Positions 22,701-34,500 of a DNA stretch of 64,000 bases are shown here, piece by piece (the first letter of the stretch is position 1; the number at the start of each line of letters is the position of its first letter). Below the pieces are notes generated by a model, which was not told where the DNA came from, did no database searches, and worked only from the letters and a program-made list of their open reading frames with translations. Made by a program: the position numbers and the translations under genes. Source of the DNA: Ectocarpus siliculosus (taxonomy: Eukaryota > Sar > Phaeophyceae > Ectocarpales > Ectocarpaceae); NCBI GenBank assembly GCA_000310025.1, contig FN649746.1, positions 520,989 to 584,988 on the forward strand, written 5' to 3'.

Positions 22701-25700
22701 TAGATAGGCATCGGGAACGGCGACTGAAACGAGGTTACGAAATTCGAAATCGGTAGTCCTAAACGATAGTTTAATATACGTTTCGCCAGAGCGCTTGCTT
22801 CTAGGAAGTTTTTTTCGGCGTTTCGCCAGTACAAGCATAGGATTTGGTTGGCTTTGGCGTACGTACCCGGCCCGACATGGAAGACTCTCGCCCCGGAGCA
22901 CCCTTTCCCGCGTAGCCACCGGACAGCGCGAGATCGTTTTCGTGCCCCTCAGTCGCGATGGCCTTAGCCATAAGGTCTCCGTCGCCTTCGTTGCTCGCGA
23001 CCAGGTGGCGAATCAGCCAAGCCTTCAGTTGATTCCTAGCAGGGAGTCGACAACAGTACGCGCGCGCATATTATCACCCGAGGCTTTAGGACAAGCTGGC
23101 CTGGTGGCAGGCCGAAACTCTCACAACCCACGCGGGCAGTAAGAAAGCAAAAAACTCGGACGAAAAAACTTGGTATCGTCGATTTGGTCCTCGAAAAAGC
23201 CTTCAACATGAAGCCGCCACGAAAACAAGATCGATGCTTGTTAGTTTTCATAGCGCGTGTCCACGGAAGGCGCCCGCGTACGGATATCCCAAGGTACTGA
23301 GTAGAGACCAAGGAACGACTTTTACTGTGAATACAAAAACAACAACCAAAACAATAGTGTAAATCTTTCCCGAACCGCGAGGCGATTCCGGGCACAGGTA
23401 GGCTGAGCGTGAGTGCCGCCGTATCTTGCGCTCCTTTGCGTTCCGAACAGAACGTGATGCATGTTGACCGAACTATTCGATTGCTTAGAGCCTCACAATT
23501 TAACAAAGCTTCACGCCCGCCGCAACACCCTACGGTGACGGTTCCCCGAACACCGGTGTTGTGTTCACCGGAAGGTACCCAAGCGCGAGCAAAGCACCTG
23601 TGGTGACATACCTCTCGCCCCTCTTCAAGGAGTCGTCGGCCCGTTCCTTTCGACGCTTCGCATTATCTGCCCGTCTCTGTGCACGGAGTAACTGCTCTTC
23701 GTCCTCGATTTCCTTCTTCCATCCCTGAACCTGAGGGATAAAGAAACGTAGCGGGGGAGAGAATCGAGACGGGATAAACTATTCAGAAGCGAAACACCTC
23801 CATATAAAACAGGTGAATCGTACCTTTTCACTTCTCGCTCTGGAAGGTGGCAGTGCACCATGTGTGTTTGCCCAACAGCTCCGCGAGGAAACAGTGTTGT
23901 GGGCTGCATGCGCGTGTTTCTTGCTCCCTCGACGTTGTGGTTACAATGTGAGTTGTAAAGCCGGACACGGAGACCTCGAACATCGTTCGCACTAATTTCT
24001 CTGTCTCATGGGCATCCTGTTCCTCGATCTAGGTGTAATTTTTTCCCGCTTACACTACTGTAGTTTGGGCCTTAGGGTTGGGGGATTATTCACCCGTCAT
24101 TCGACGTGGGACTAGACGGACGGACACATTTGTTGGCCACAAAATACTTGTCTACTGCAGTCGGGGATTAGCACATCTGTGCAAAAACGTTCCCTCCATT
24201 TGCATAAATATGTTTTTAGATATGGATCATTGTCGCGAGATGTTTGGTGTTCCCTAGAACACAAGCAACGGAAGTACCGTAGACTATGCATAGTATTACT
24301 TTTTCCAGTAGACGACCAACCCAAAATGCGCTCGGATCTTCTTACGTAGGTATGAAACGTTGTTCACTTGCTGATGGCACACCTTTCATTGGCTTCCTGA
24401 GGCATGTGCATGTTTTTGCCTTGCCTTTGCTGTTCTAGCTTTTACGGAGTACGTCCTATTCCTCCGATTCTGCACTTCACCAGGCAAAAAAAGGAAACTC
24501 CATTGTCACAGGGTAACCCGACGGTGCGGTGGGTATCTGCACACGCACCGTTGTCGAACGGTAAAAATGAGCAGAACACGCTCGAACGCTAAACGGGAAT
24601 GAGGGGACCAACGCTTTCCTCGCAAAACACCCGTCTACAAGCAGGACTTGCTTGGAAACGCGACAACAAGGCCGGACGATTTACCAATTCTAATAACGAA
24701 CCTCGTCCAAAGGTATCCGTCGGCAAAAGGGTCGAGCTCTGGCCATTTCGCCGCTTTTGCGCTTCGCCTTGATCTTGCGTCGAAGCAGCAGCTGCGCCCG
24801 GTTGGTTGGTCGTTCGATGTAGGCAGATTATACGGCGAGCTCGTCAGTGGTCAAACAGAGATTGGCAAGTACCTCCGGTGGAAGTAGCGGGTGGGTTCAA
24901 AAGCAGTCACCATCGAAAAAAGAAAGTCCTGTGCCTGTGGGTCTCGGCGATACACCGCAACCGCAACCGCAACAACATCCACATAAACAACCACAACAAC
25001 AACGATAAGTACAGCGAACCAACTCAACTCCAACGCTTGCCTGTTTCATCGCTCGGTTTCGGATTAACAACGCTTGGTGTTGCTTCTTGTTCATTCGCAT
25101 ACCGTCCGCAAGACCTTCCGATATTAGCTCCTGAGACGCCAACGAAACGGCATTGGTCTTAAAAAATGTAGCTGAGCGCGCGAACGTGGTGAGTGTTTTT
25201 CCCAGCAGACATGTTTACCTCACAATTCAACGTGTTTCCTGATGGACAACATACCCTCCCATATAGTGATCGATTGTTGTACATCATTGCACGGCATTCG
25301 TTCCTGCCCGCGCTGCCAAGTTTTCTTGGTGCGTCTTTGGGGGGGCAGGAGGGAGCGTTGCATGGGAGCACTCTGCTGTCGTGTTTTACTGCACGAGTGA
25401 AAAGTGTCGTCCTCTCCCGTTCCCCGGCACGTCACAGTGAATTGTGGTTTCTCATGAACGGACACTTTGCGCACCTGATAGTTCTTCTCCGCTAGCTCGA
25501 GTCGCTCGTTCGGAGTCATCAGTCTCTGGTTGGTGTTGACGCTGGTTGAGGACGTCGGGCGGGGGGATGAGAGCGTCCCGTCGGGAGTTTCGTGTTCTTC
25601 CCCACTCTCGCCTGGACAGGGAAGCCGCAAGAGTGTATCGACAACAAGAAAGTAAGCAGAAAGGAGCTGTCGCGTAGGACGTAGAGCAGAACATACTTTC

Positions 25701-25899
25701 GTGATGGCATTACTTCCACATCCAAACCGCCGTCTTTGCGACAACACTTCACGGTGGTGCTTCGCTTGGGGTTCACCTCCCCCCACTTACCCCCACTCGT
25801 GTTAACGGCAGTAGACACAGCAGGGCCAGAAGGAGTTGCGGCGAGCTGTGCTGCTGCGGCATCTTCTTCCTGGCGACGGCGGGCCATCTCCTTAGTCAT
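19736..25899 (-). CDS. Unrecognised 541-aa charged, partly disordered protein (eight exons)
   Basis: Exons 25899-25728, 25611-25475, 24791-24702, 23730-23612, 23035-22867, 22117-21996, 21472-20797 and 19876-19736 (TAG) join with matching phases throughout. The start is ATG 25899 (MTKEMARRRQEEDAAAAQLA). Residues about 100-240 are strongly helical and basic: LMTPNERLELAEKNYQ, GWKKEIEDEEQLLRAQRR, NQLKAWLIRHLVASNE and EMKKKDLIIKAQRRFEQETE. Exon 7 is a 225-residue Ser/Thr/Ala/Glu-rich disordered stretch ending in VLRMLRKQGHLRQKAMA. The C-terminus is compact and acidic (THITEDELALFGSVVAEVDRW). No family is recognised; coiled-coil scaffold is the safest description. The exon 1 donor is ambiguous (phase 1 at 25728 or phase 0 at 25714 with a shifted acceptor), which changes a few residues only. 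Confidence 0.7.
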
Positions 25900-26121
25900 G
25901 TGACGGCCGAGAACGCTTCGGCCGAAGAAAACCGGAGATAAGCTGTGGCACCAGTACCCCTAATTTGATGTATCGGGTTCGTTTTGAGGCGTGTCAACAA
26001 ATGAGAATGGTGCAAAGGGAGCATTCCAACCACGGACATCACGACCGAGACACACCCGAACTGATGGGCAGCAACGGGAGAGCAAGGAAGGGTCATGGAA
26101 GCTGTGCTTTGCCGTAGCATG

Positions 26122-27679
26122 TCAGTTCTGGGGGCCTTCTTCAATTGTGTTCGGCGCGGCGGGAAGGATGCGTCCGGCGTTGTTGGTGGTTTGTTTCGGC
26201 GGCTTGGCTTGAGTTGTATTTCCCACGTTGTCGACATCGCTTTGTCCCAACCATTTCATGAAGACAACTATCAAACCAGGTGTTCCTTTCAACTTCAGTC
26301 GCGTTCAGGAGGGCTTGGGTAGACCCCAGATTTCCAACCACTCATTCGGGAGAGGGCGAAGTCCGAACTCGCGGCAAATTCAGTACACCACAACCTTTGT
26401 TGTTGGGACTTGAAAAACAGCGCTCACCTCCCAAGTGCTCAACACGCGGCCGCGGCTGGTCGGGCACCAGCGAGCGCTCGTCACGGTGTGCGTTAACCCA
26501 CCACTTAAAAGTTCACTGCCTTCTCTCGCAGCCTGGAGGGCGATAAACCTGGCGACCGTTTCAGAAGGCGTCTGCCCGACCAAAGTGCAAACACCAGGCG
26601 CACGCAGAGGCCGTGGTGCGCGTCAACCCGATAGTCGGAAACGATGGGGGAACGGCCGGGCCCTACCGGCGACGGGCACTCCTTAGCAATACACGTGAAA
26701 CCTGTCCCCATGCGGGGGTCAAGTCTGTGGCATCGACTTTGGGGTGGGGAAAACGAGGCTAATAGTTCTGGTTAGGGAGGAAAACCCGCAGAGCGGTCAA
26801 GAACAACAACTGCTGTGGGGATCCGAACAAGGTTTCGAAGTGCGGACTTGCGACACCTGTCTGCACCCCACGGGCCCTGTCGGCAGGGCCGGGTGTCACT
26901 GTCCCTCCCACCTTTCCGCTTTGCTCCAGGCTGGTGAAACCTCGACCCGCCGGCCTCCCACCGACAATCGTCAGGGTCACCGTTGTCACTGCACCCCCTC
27001 CGCGACCGGCTTCTCCCCTTCGTTGTTGACCCTCGCCGGTGCCATCGTACCGTGTCTCTTCATCCATCAACCCACGTGGCACGGGTTTTGCTGTCGCTCG
27101 GTGGTGCCCTCCATCGCTTTCCGTTGGGACGCCCGGACGGAAGCCAGCAGCCGTGCTCGTGCCATGGTCAACTTCGTTCCGGGGTGGCTCACTGGGTGAC
27201 AGTGATTCATCCCGATCATCTCCGTCCCCGCGGCGTGCTTTCGTGTCTTTCGGCGGCAGTGGAGCTGGTTTAGGCAGCTGTGTGTCAATGGAGCCCGTCG
27301 AACTCCCTTCCGCTATCGGCGCTGACCCTTCTCTTGCTCTTGCGCCGCCTCCGACACCTTCTTCTGGATCCTCGACAGCGGTAGAAGTGGAGCTTTTCGA
27401 TGGAACGTTCGATCTCTGTGGGTTATTTCTCCCTTTCCCTATCTTCTCTGCTCCCTCCTCCTCCTCCACCACCTCCTCCTTCTCCTTCTCCTCCCCTACA
27501 ACACCCGAATGCTGCCGACGTGCACCAATAGCGAGGGTAGCGGCAGGGGTCACGTCCATTGTCGGCGTGGTCGAAGGGGGGTAGAGATATCCTCCGGGGC
27601 CAAACAAAGCCCTTGCACGCTCCACCCTTCCCGCAAGCTTTAGCTCTCGAAGCGTAGGTATGCGTTCCCTCGTGCTCAT
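26122..27679 (-). CDS. Unrecognised 330-aa protein with Ser/Thr/Glu-rich disordered N-terminal exon
   Basis: The three-exon model is 27679-26912, 26571-26428 and 26202-26122 (TGA), all phase 0. It begins at ATG 27679 with a compact basic segment (IPTLRELKLAGRVERARALF). About 180 residues of low complexity follow, including EEKEKEEVVEEEEGAEK, then Gly/Arg-rich sequence. Exon 2 encodes TPSETVARFIALQAAREGSE and SARWCPTSRGRVLSTWE, which looks folded. No known domain is recognised. An acceptor-like site sits 2 bases before the ATG, so an earlier exon beyond the assembly gap at 27853 cannot be excluded. Confidence 0.5.
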
Positions 27680-27778
27680 CGCTACACGGGTGCAATGAAC
27701 AGCAGCGGTTGGGGTGGAGGCACACCGTTAGTAGGCACCGAATTTTGGGTACTCCACACTTAAAAGGTCGGAGAGGCG

Positions 27779-27948
27779 GCGGGTGGGGGGGCGGGGGGGG
27801 GGGGGGGGACTCCTAATCCTGGATGCCCTAATCCTTTAAACCCAAATAAACCNNNNNNNNNNNNNNNNNNNNNNNNNNNNNNNNNNNNNNNNNNNNNNNN
27901 NNNNNNNNNNNNNNNNNNNNNNNNNGGGGGGGGCGGGGGGGGGGGGGG
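27779..27948. other. Assembly gap (73 N) flanked by poly-G tracts
   Basis: N bases occupy 27853-27925. Long G runs occur at 27790-27808 and again at 27926-27948, suggesting that assembly or sequencing failed in a G-rich repeat whose true length is unknown. Confidence 0.95.
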
Positions 27949-28373
27949 GTACTCATAGTCGTGCATGCCGTAGTCGTTAGACCATTGACCTCGCATCCCT
28001 ACAAAGCCGGGACGGAGCACGCCGGGTTCTCACCGGACCAGGCTCTCACATCACCAAGCGCGAAGCGCCGTGAGGTATCGAGTCGCATGAAGGGTGAGCT
28101 GCATCCTACTAAGGGTGTTCGTCATCTTGTGCTTACTCCTTGCGTACGGATGACAGCTGCGTATGACTTAGTTTATTTTCTGGTGCTTTCACTTCCAGAG
28201 ACAGTTATAAGCACTGTGTAACTGCCTCGAGGATGCTTGACCATTTTAACCCAACGTGCTGCGATCATCCCCCTTGCGCGGAGTGAGGTTTCTCCACCCC
28301 GCACAACATGGTCTACTCGACCACCATTATGGTTACCGCCAAAACAAAACCAGAGGCAAACAAAGAAACGGTA

Positions 28374-28508
28374 ACCTGGTTGCCGAGTTCACGAAGTGAA
28401 TTGGCTTGTTTTACAACGTCGTTGCGAAGCGACGAAAACCCAATCCCGATGGCAAACACCGAGGGGCCTGGTTGCTGAGCTCACGAAGTGATCGGCTTGA
28501 TTTACAAC
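28374..28508. repeat. Approximate 92-bp tandem repeat, two copies
   Basis: CCTGGTTGC(C/T)GAG(T/C)TCACGAAGTGA...GGCTTG(T/A)TTTACAAC occurs at 28375 and again at 28467. It lies just downstream of the WW gene's stop. Confidence 0.7.
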
Positions 28509-28587
28509 AGAGAGGCGGGGGGGGCGGGTGTTTGGAGGTCCGAAGCCCGAACCGTTTTCGCTATTGGCACCCCGATATTTCTAAGTC

Positions 28588-31500
28588 TCACGTCCGAAAG
28601 CAAATTTCATTACGTAATTCTTCAATAAACATCGCTGTAAGACTTTGATTGGTTTCGTCCTTTCTAAAGTGTCCAAAGAGGAATGTAGAACGATCCGCCC
28701 GTCCACCGAAAAGGTTCGAAAGATCGGGCAGATGTGCGAACACTAAGGTGCGTCATTCGCGAAATGAACCATTCTTTGCTGCTGCGAGGAGCGGACCGCG
28801 TGACGAGCGAGTAACCACCTACCCTTCATCAGATCGTCTTTCGCCTGCCATGTCGTGTTGCCCCGAAGCCTGGCGGCTTCCTGAATCGCCACCTGTACCC
28901 TGCGAAACATCGCCGACACCACCATGACACACCATCAGCATCAACAGAATCGACAACAACAAGATCAACACCAACATCATCACAAAACATTAACAACCAC
29001 AACAACAACAACAGCTGAACGTGGAGGTGATCCACGGGCATGCTCGTCGATACCCATTCGACCGTGTGAACAGGTCCAAACTTCGCCCTACGTTCACGAG
29101 AAAGTTATTGCTGTGGTTTTTGTGGCTGTTGGGTGGATTGAAAGACCATCAGTTCCACCGCGTTTTTGTCCAGCCCCGACCCCCTACCCCGAAACCGTTT
29201 GGTGCTCACTCAGGGTCTTGCGTTCGTCCTTCGTCAACCGGCTCAAACACCTCCTGCATGTGCCCCAAGCTTCCGACAAAACGGCCGCCCCTTTGCTGGA
29301 TACGACCGAGGATGCCGAAATCGCCTCGATTTCCGGCCCCGATCCCAACCGCCTGTTGTATGCATAGTATATTTCACCGAGTAGAAGGACGATACTGTGG
29401 ACATGATTGCTTTCCAAGGTCTACCTCAGATGGATCTGAGGATGAAAAGAGGCCGACCGAATTCTCCTTGTCTTCTGAAAAGTCGCCCGTAAGACTCTTT
29501 TTCAAGCTATTTTTGCCGATTTTGTACATATGAAAAATGGATCCCCAAACGATGCTCGATGGCGTTGACTCTCTCGGACGCAGCAAGCGGGGAAAACCTT
29601 CTAGCGAGGACTACGTGCAGCCAATCTCCATGGCGTGTTGCCGAAAAACAAATTGAACGTTTTGGGGGCACCTTCGGTCTTGGCCGACCAGGTCGTCGCT
29701 CAGCCACGGGCGCAACGCCTACACTTGTCCTACGGTCTACTCTAGAGTTGAGCTTGAACCGTTCATGGGTGGGGTTTAAGACGCTGTGTTCTTGTTTTCT
29801 CGAAACGATAACAGACTCGGGTGTTGCTCTGATAGCCGTGTCAAAGGTCGTGACTAATAGACCCAAACCCACGCTACGTTTGCGGTGTTCACCTGGTGCG
29901 GAGAAGCCTTTCCGTCGCACACAATAGATACTTGTAGAGGTGTCAAGCACGGGAGATGATGTGTTCCAGGTACAGGTTTGCTACAGAAAGGAAGAAAATA
30001 GAGGACCGTCTTCGCGAGAAATTCAGTATTATAAGGAAATAGAAAAGGGAGGGGGTACGCAGACCCTACCTCACCCTAACCCAACTTCCCCGATTGTATG
30101 CTTTATCCAACGTGTTTCTTGAATATAAGAACCCTGCGAAGGTTACTGAAAATACAACCTCGGTAGGGATCTAGGTGGCGGCGCGGGATATATCCTTTGG
30201 ATGCACACAACAATATTCACCTCTCCCTCTTCTGCGTGTGGAACCAGCAAAATATTGGCGCGTCCGCCTTTGGACGCCGACTCACATGGTCATCCGCCAC
30301 GTTCATATCTGCAAAATTCATCCCTTTCCAAGGGGCTGAGCCGTTGACAACGGTGCCTCTCCTGCGAAACGCCGCGTCCCCTGCCCCCTCCCTCGGGGAG
30401 TTCCACGCGCCGTCCGACGAAAACCCGTTGCTGCTATTAGCAATGCGCGGCAGCAGCACCTTTTGTGGCCCGGACGACCCCGCCACCGGCTCTCGCGGTG
30501 TCCCCGATGCCCCCACCACCTCATCTACCCCTAAGGAGGGGGAGTCCAGGCTCGGAGCCGTGAACGCGCGCCGATCTACTTCGCCAAGTTGCGGCGAAGC
30601 GCGCGAGAGTTCCCCGTTGAGATCATCGAGGAGGCTGGCTTGCTCTCTGCCGTCATCGCCAACGCCGCTGCCGCCACGGCCAGCCCAGCCCCTGCCCAGC
30701 CTTCGTTTCTTCGCAACAGGAGGACGCAAGCGCCTGGTCATGGTTGCACGTAGACCCGCCTGTGGGAGAGAATCACTCGCCGGTGCCAGCAGCCGTTCGG
30801 TTCCGCTTCCAAGCTGTTCCTCCTGCCGCTGTCCTGAAGTAGGACAGGGCGCGACAAGTCCCTCAGCCCGAGCGGGGGCAGGGCTTGTTGTTGTTGTTGC
30901 CATCCCCGCCACCGCGTGCTCTGTTCCAGCATAACGGCGGAAAGTCTCGTCTCGTCGCTCGGGCCGAAAGGGCGATGCGTCTGCCGACGCGTTAACTTTG
31001 CTTACCCGCCGGCGACGGACTTCCTCAACTATAACCTGACAAGCGGAGACGGACAACGTAGGGATGAACCACGGTCGTCTTGTTCGGAACTTACCGTCAG
31101 TTTCAGAAAAAACGCCTGAAGAGGTACTTTCAAACAGTTGAGAGCTCCCAATGGTTTCCAATTTGAGGGCTGAGTCTTCATTAAATCGGCTCATGTGGCC
31201 CCGAGCTAAGCGTTGTCATTTGTGATACGCTGGGCCATGTTGTGCGGTTTGTACGTCTTCGCGGAAACGACAGTCCATTACGGGCACTTTTAGTGCAGGG
31301 GGAGATCTACCCCCTGCGAGCTATGGCCGTTTGGTTAATAATAGCGTCGGGCTTTGACAAATATTAAGATTTACCCGAGAGGTGCAACGTGAGGCAACTG
31401 AAAATCTTGGCACGGCAAGACCGTTTTGAAGGTTTCAATAACCGATGGATGAACCCTCTCCGCTGCTGCTAGCGGGGCGTCGTCAAAAGCTGGAGAATCA

Positions 31501-34500
31501 ATGTACATCGGAAATTCAACGGAACAGTTCAATAGGCACCCAAGGCGCTGGATATAGGAGGAGAGGTCCGTACCTTCTACTGCACGCGAAAACGTCAACT
31601 GCGCAACAGCGATGACATTATTTTGCATGTTTTCGCAGTTCTTTCCAGACCGTACGTGAGACACAGGCCGGATGTTCTCTGAGCTGAACAGCGCGTCGCG
31701 TTGCTCTTTCGAAGCTCCCAATGCCCGAGAACATGGACAGCCTTCCCATTGCGTGTCTGACACGCGCAGTTTTACCAAAGAAAGGTTTGCTGCGGCCCAA
31801 TTGACAAAATCCTGGAAGCCATGCCGTGCCGACGGTACCGTGAGTAAATGCCAACGCTTGTGCATTTCCTTTAAATACGCTCTACTTTTTACCTGCCGAG
31901 GGTCGACTCCTCCCGCCATGGCGATATCCCGCACGAGCATGCCCTCCCAGGCGTCTCGTAGCACCGAGGTCAACTCCTCGCGGTCGCATTTCTTGCCGGT
32001 GGCCGGGTCCTTTAAGGGCATTCAGCAGCGAGGACAGGCAGACAGATCGATGAGCCTCATCGCACTCATCCCGGACACCTACAAACCGGAAACATGGTAG
32101 CATTTCTGGCATTCCCTGCCGACGTGCTGTTTCGGGGATAATTCTCCGCAAGTGTTCACCTCTCAAGCAGAAATTTGTCTCTTACCTCCACTTTGACCGT
32201 GGTCAAAAGGTTGAACGGAGGCGGCGTGCAGGCTAACTCAATAGTTATGGTAGACACGTCTGGCGGTGGCGGCTGCGGCGTGAGCACTCTGCCGGGCTTC
32301 TCAGGCACCTAGTGCCAAAAAGGGTGTGTGGGCGAAGGCAACGGATAAGTCTTTGATCAGTAGCAGCTACGTAAAGTCGGGGTAGGGATGCAGTGCGACG
32401 ATGCTGGTGCCGACGAAAACGTGAGGGGTAGTGCAAAACGTGAGGGGTGGTACAGAATGGACCACCTACCGAGTTTGGAAGAGAACGGTATGCACGCGAC
32501 GAGAAATTTTGAAAAGTGTGGGTGATGGACCCAACCCTCGATAGCCGTCAATAAACACGATGGGCGTTAACCCAAGAACTGTTTCCGGAGGGAACCAAGA
32601 ATGGAAGCAGAATCACCAAAGAGGAGACTCGCTTGTGCCGTCAATGGCGCTTTCCGTCTGTGCGAATCATTTGACTAGTTTCAAAGTTCAAAAGGGCCGT
32701 GGGATAGCGAAAACCAAAGTTAACGCCCCCCCCGAGCATACTACTTCCAACGCAAGCCCTCGCAGCTTTGTATCTGGGGGTCCTTGGTACCACCTTGCTC
32801 CCCCTTTTTTGCCTTCTCTGGGATAACATATCCTTGGTCTGCAGGGAATTCCATTCGAGAACCCAGCCGGATCCCCCATGGAGGAGGCACCCAATCAATG
32901 CGTCCTGGTAGCAGTTTACAAACGGTTACCTTTGTCGTAGTGGCGACCTTGTTTGGAAGGCCCATGGCCTTCCCCGCCGCAACCAACCTCTTTTTCGCCA
33001 TCGCTGCCACGGCATCGCCCGCGCGCTTTGGGTCAAGATCTCCAATCTCGATCTTGAGCGCTAGCTTGGCCTATTCAGATAAAACGACGCGTCAGGTCGC
33101 GGCTTGGAGCTTCTTGATGCCGGGTGTTCTCTGTTGGCATTGTATACACCTCTGAATGGTGTATGACGAAAAGGGTAACACCGTCCGTCGACTTGGTCGC
33201 CCAACAAGGTGCAAGTTCATCACAAACCTCATATTCAGTGCAATCGCAGTAGAAAATTATACTGATAGACTTCGTTGGTAATGTCCACTTTCAGGAACAC
33301 TGTCGTAGTGCCTGAACCAGAGCGTGGTGAGGCCGGGTACGTGCTTCATTGGGAATTCCGGCAGATAAGCTTGAGTGTTTTGCCACGCACATGTTCCTGA
33401 GATTCTGTGGAATGAGCCTGTTCTCACCCCAAATCCCCGCACTTGCTCGTCGAGGGGCGCAACGGCCGTCAGCACGCGAGGGCTTGGCGGGCCCTTTTCG
33501 GACTGTTGTCGAGATTCCTCCTCTTCGTTCCCCGTCCCGGCTTGCCCCTTGGAATCCTTGACCCCGCCGTTAGGTACACTCGCCGGTCTGACAGCTGTTG
33601 TCACTCCCGACGGTGATTTCGTTGTGGCGAAAGAGCCCTTCGCGCTGCTGCTGCTGCTGCCGCTGTCGCCGCCGTCGTTGCTGGGTTTGTTGTGGTCGTC
33701 CCTTGATCTCTTCCCGGTGGCCGCGGTCGCCCCATCGTGCTCAGCGGGAGGCTCGGCGTTTCTCGTGGGAGGGGAGTCGGCGAGTGGCGGTGCGGCGGCG
33801 GGAGCGACGCCGTCTGGCCGTCCTAGTGCTGTCGAAGTTTCGTCATTTTGCGTGCGCACTGCCACTGCTGTTGCGGGCACCGGCGTGTCTCCATCAACCA
33901 AAGCTTCCTCATCCTTGCTGGCTGTGTCTGCTGGTTCGGCTGCGGTAGCCTTTATCTTTCTTTTCCATGCCCGAGCCTTCATGGACGAGAGGGCATTCCC
34001 GCCAATAGTACCACCGCCTTCTGTGGCCATCGCCTGCTCCTGATTCGCTGGTGTGGCCGTGGCGGCGCGAGCGGCTGTTCCGAGGGCTGTCAGTTCGCGC
34101 TTGAGATCGCCCAGCGACCGAACTCCGGCCAGCGCTCGAAGAGAAGGTGGGGTCGGAAGGTCCGGGGCGGCCAGTAACCCCGCCCACTTCGTGCGCGGCT
34201 GTAGAAGCCTGGCGGGCAGGCTAAAGTGTAGCGCGGTCGCGAGGCCCCTTCCCTAAACATGGCCCGAAATGGTTTAGCCAGAGGGGCGTGCGAGACAAAA
34301 GTGGTTGTCTCAGATGCTTTAGCATACGGAAAATGTGTGCTGTGGGAAGCGTATTGAAGTTTCAACACATGTTGTTGGTTTATAAGCCTAAACCTTTTGG
34401 GGTTGTACCTTTTCAGCGGGGTGCTTCAAAACCAGATGACGCTGAGGGGGGGATCAGTGACCAAGATGTTTATGTACAAATTTGCAACGTTTGCCGTGGA

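Noticed and set aside
27039-27584. 181-codon plus-strand ORF
   Set aside because: Antisense of the first exon of the 330-aa gene.
30197-30934. 245-codon plus-strand ORF
   Set aside because: Antisense of exon 31035-30286, which ends in a perfect gtgagt donor on the minus strand.
33375-34043. 222-codon plus-strand ORF
   Set aside because: Antisense of the long disordered exon 33443-34198 of the WW gene; the minus strand has matching splice phases at both ends.
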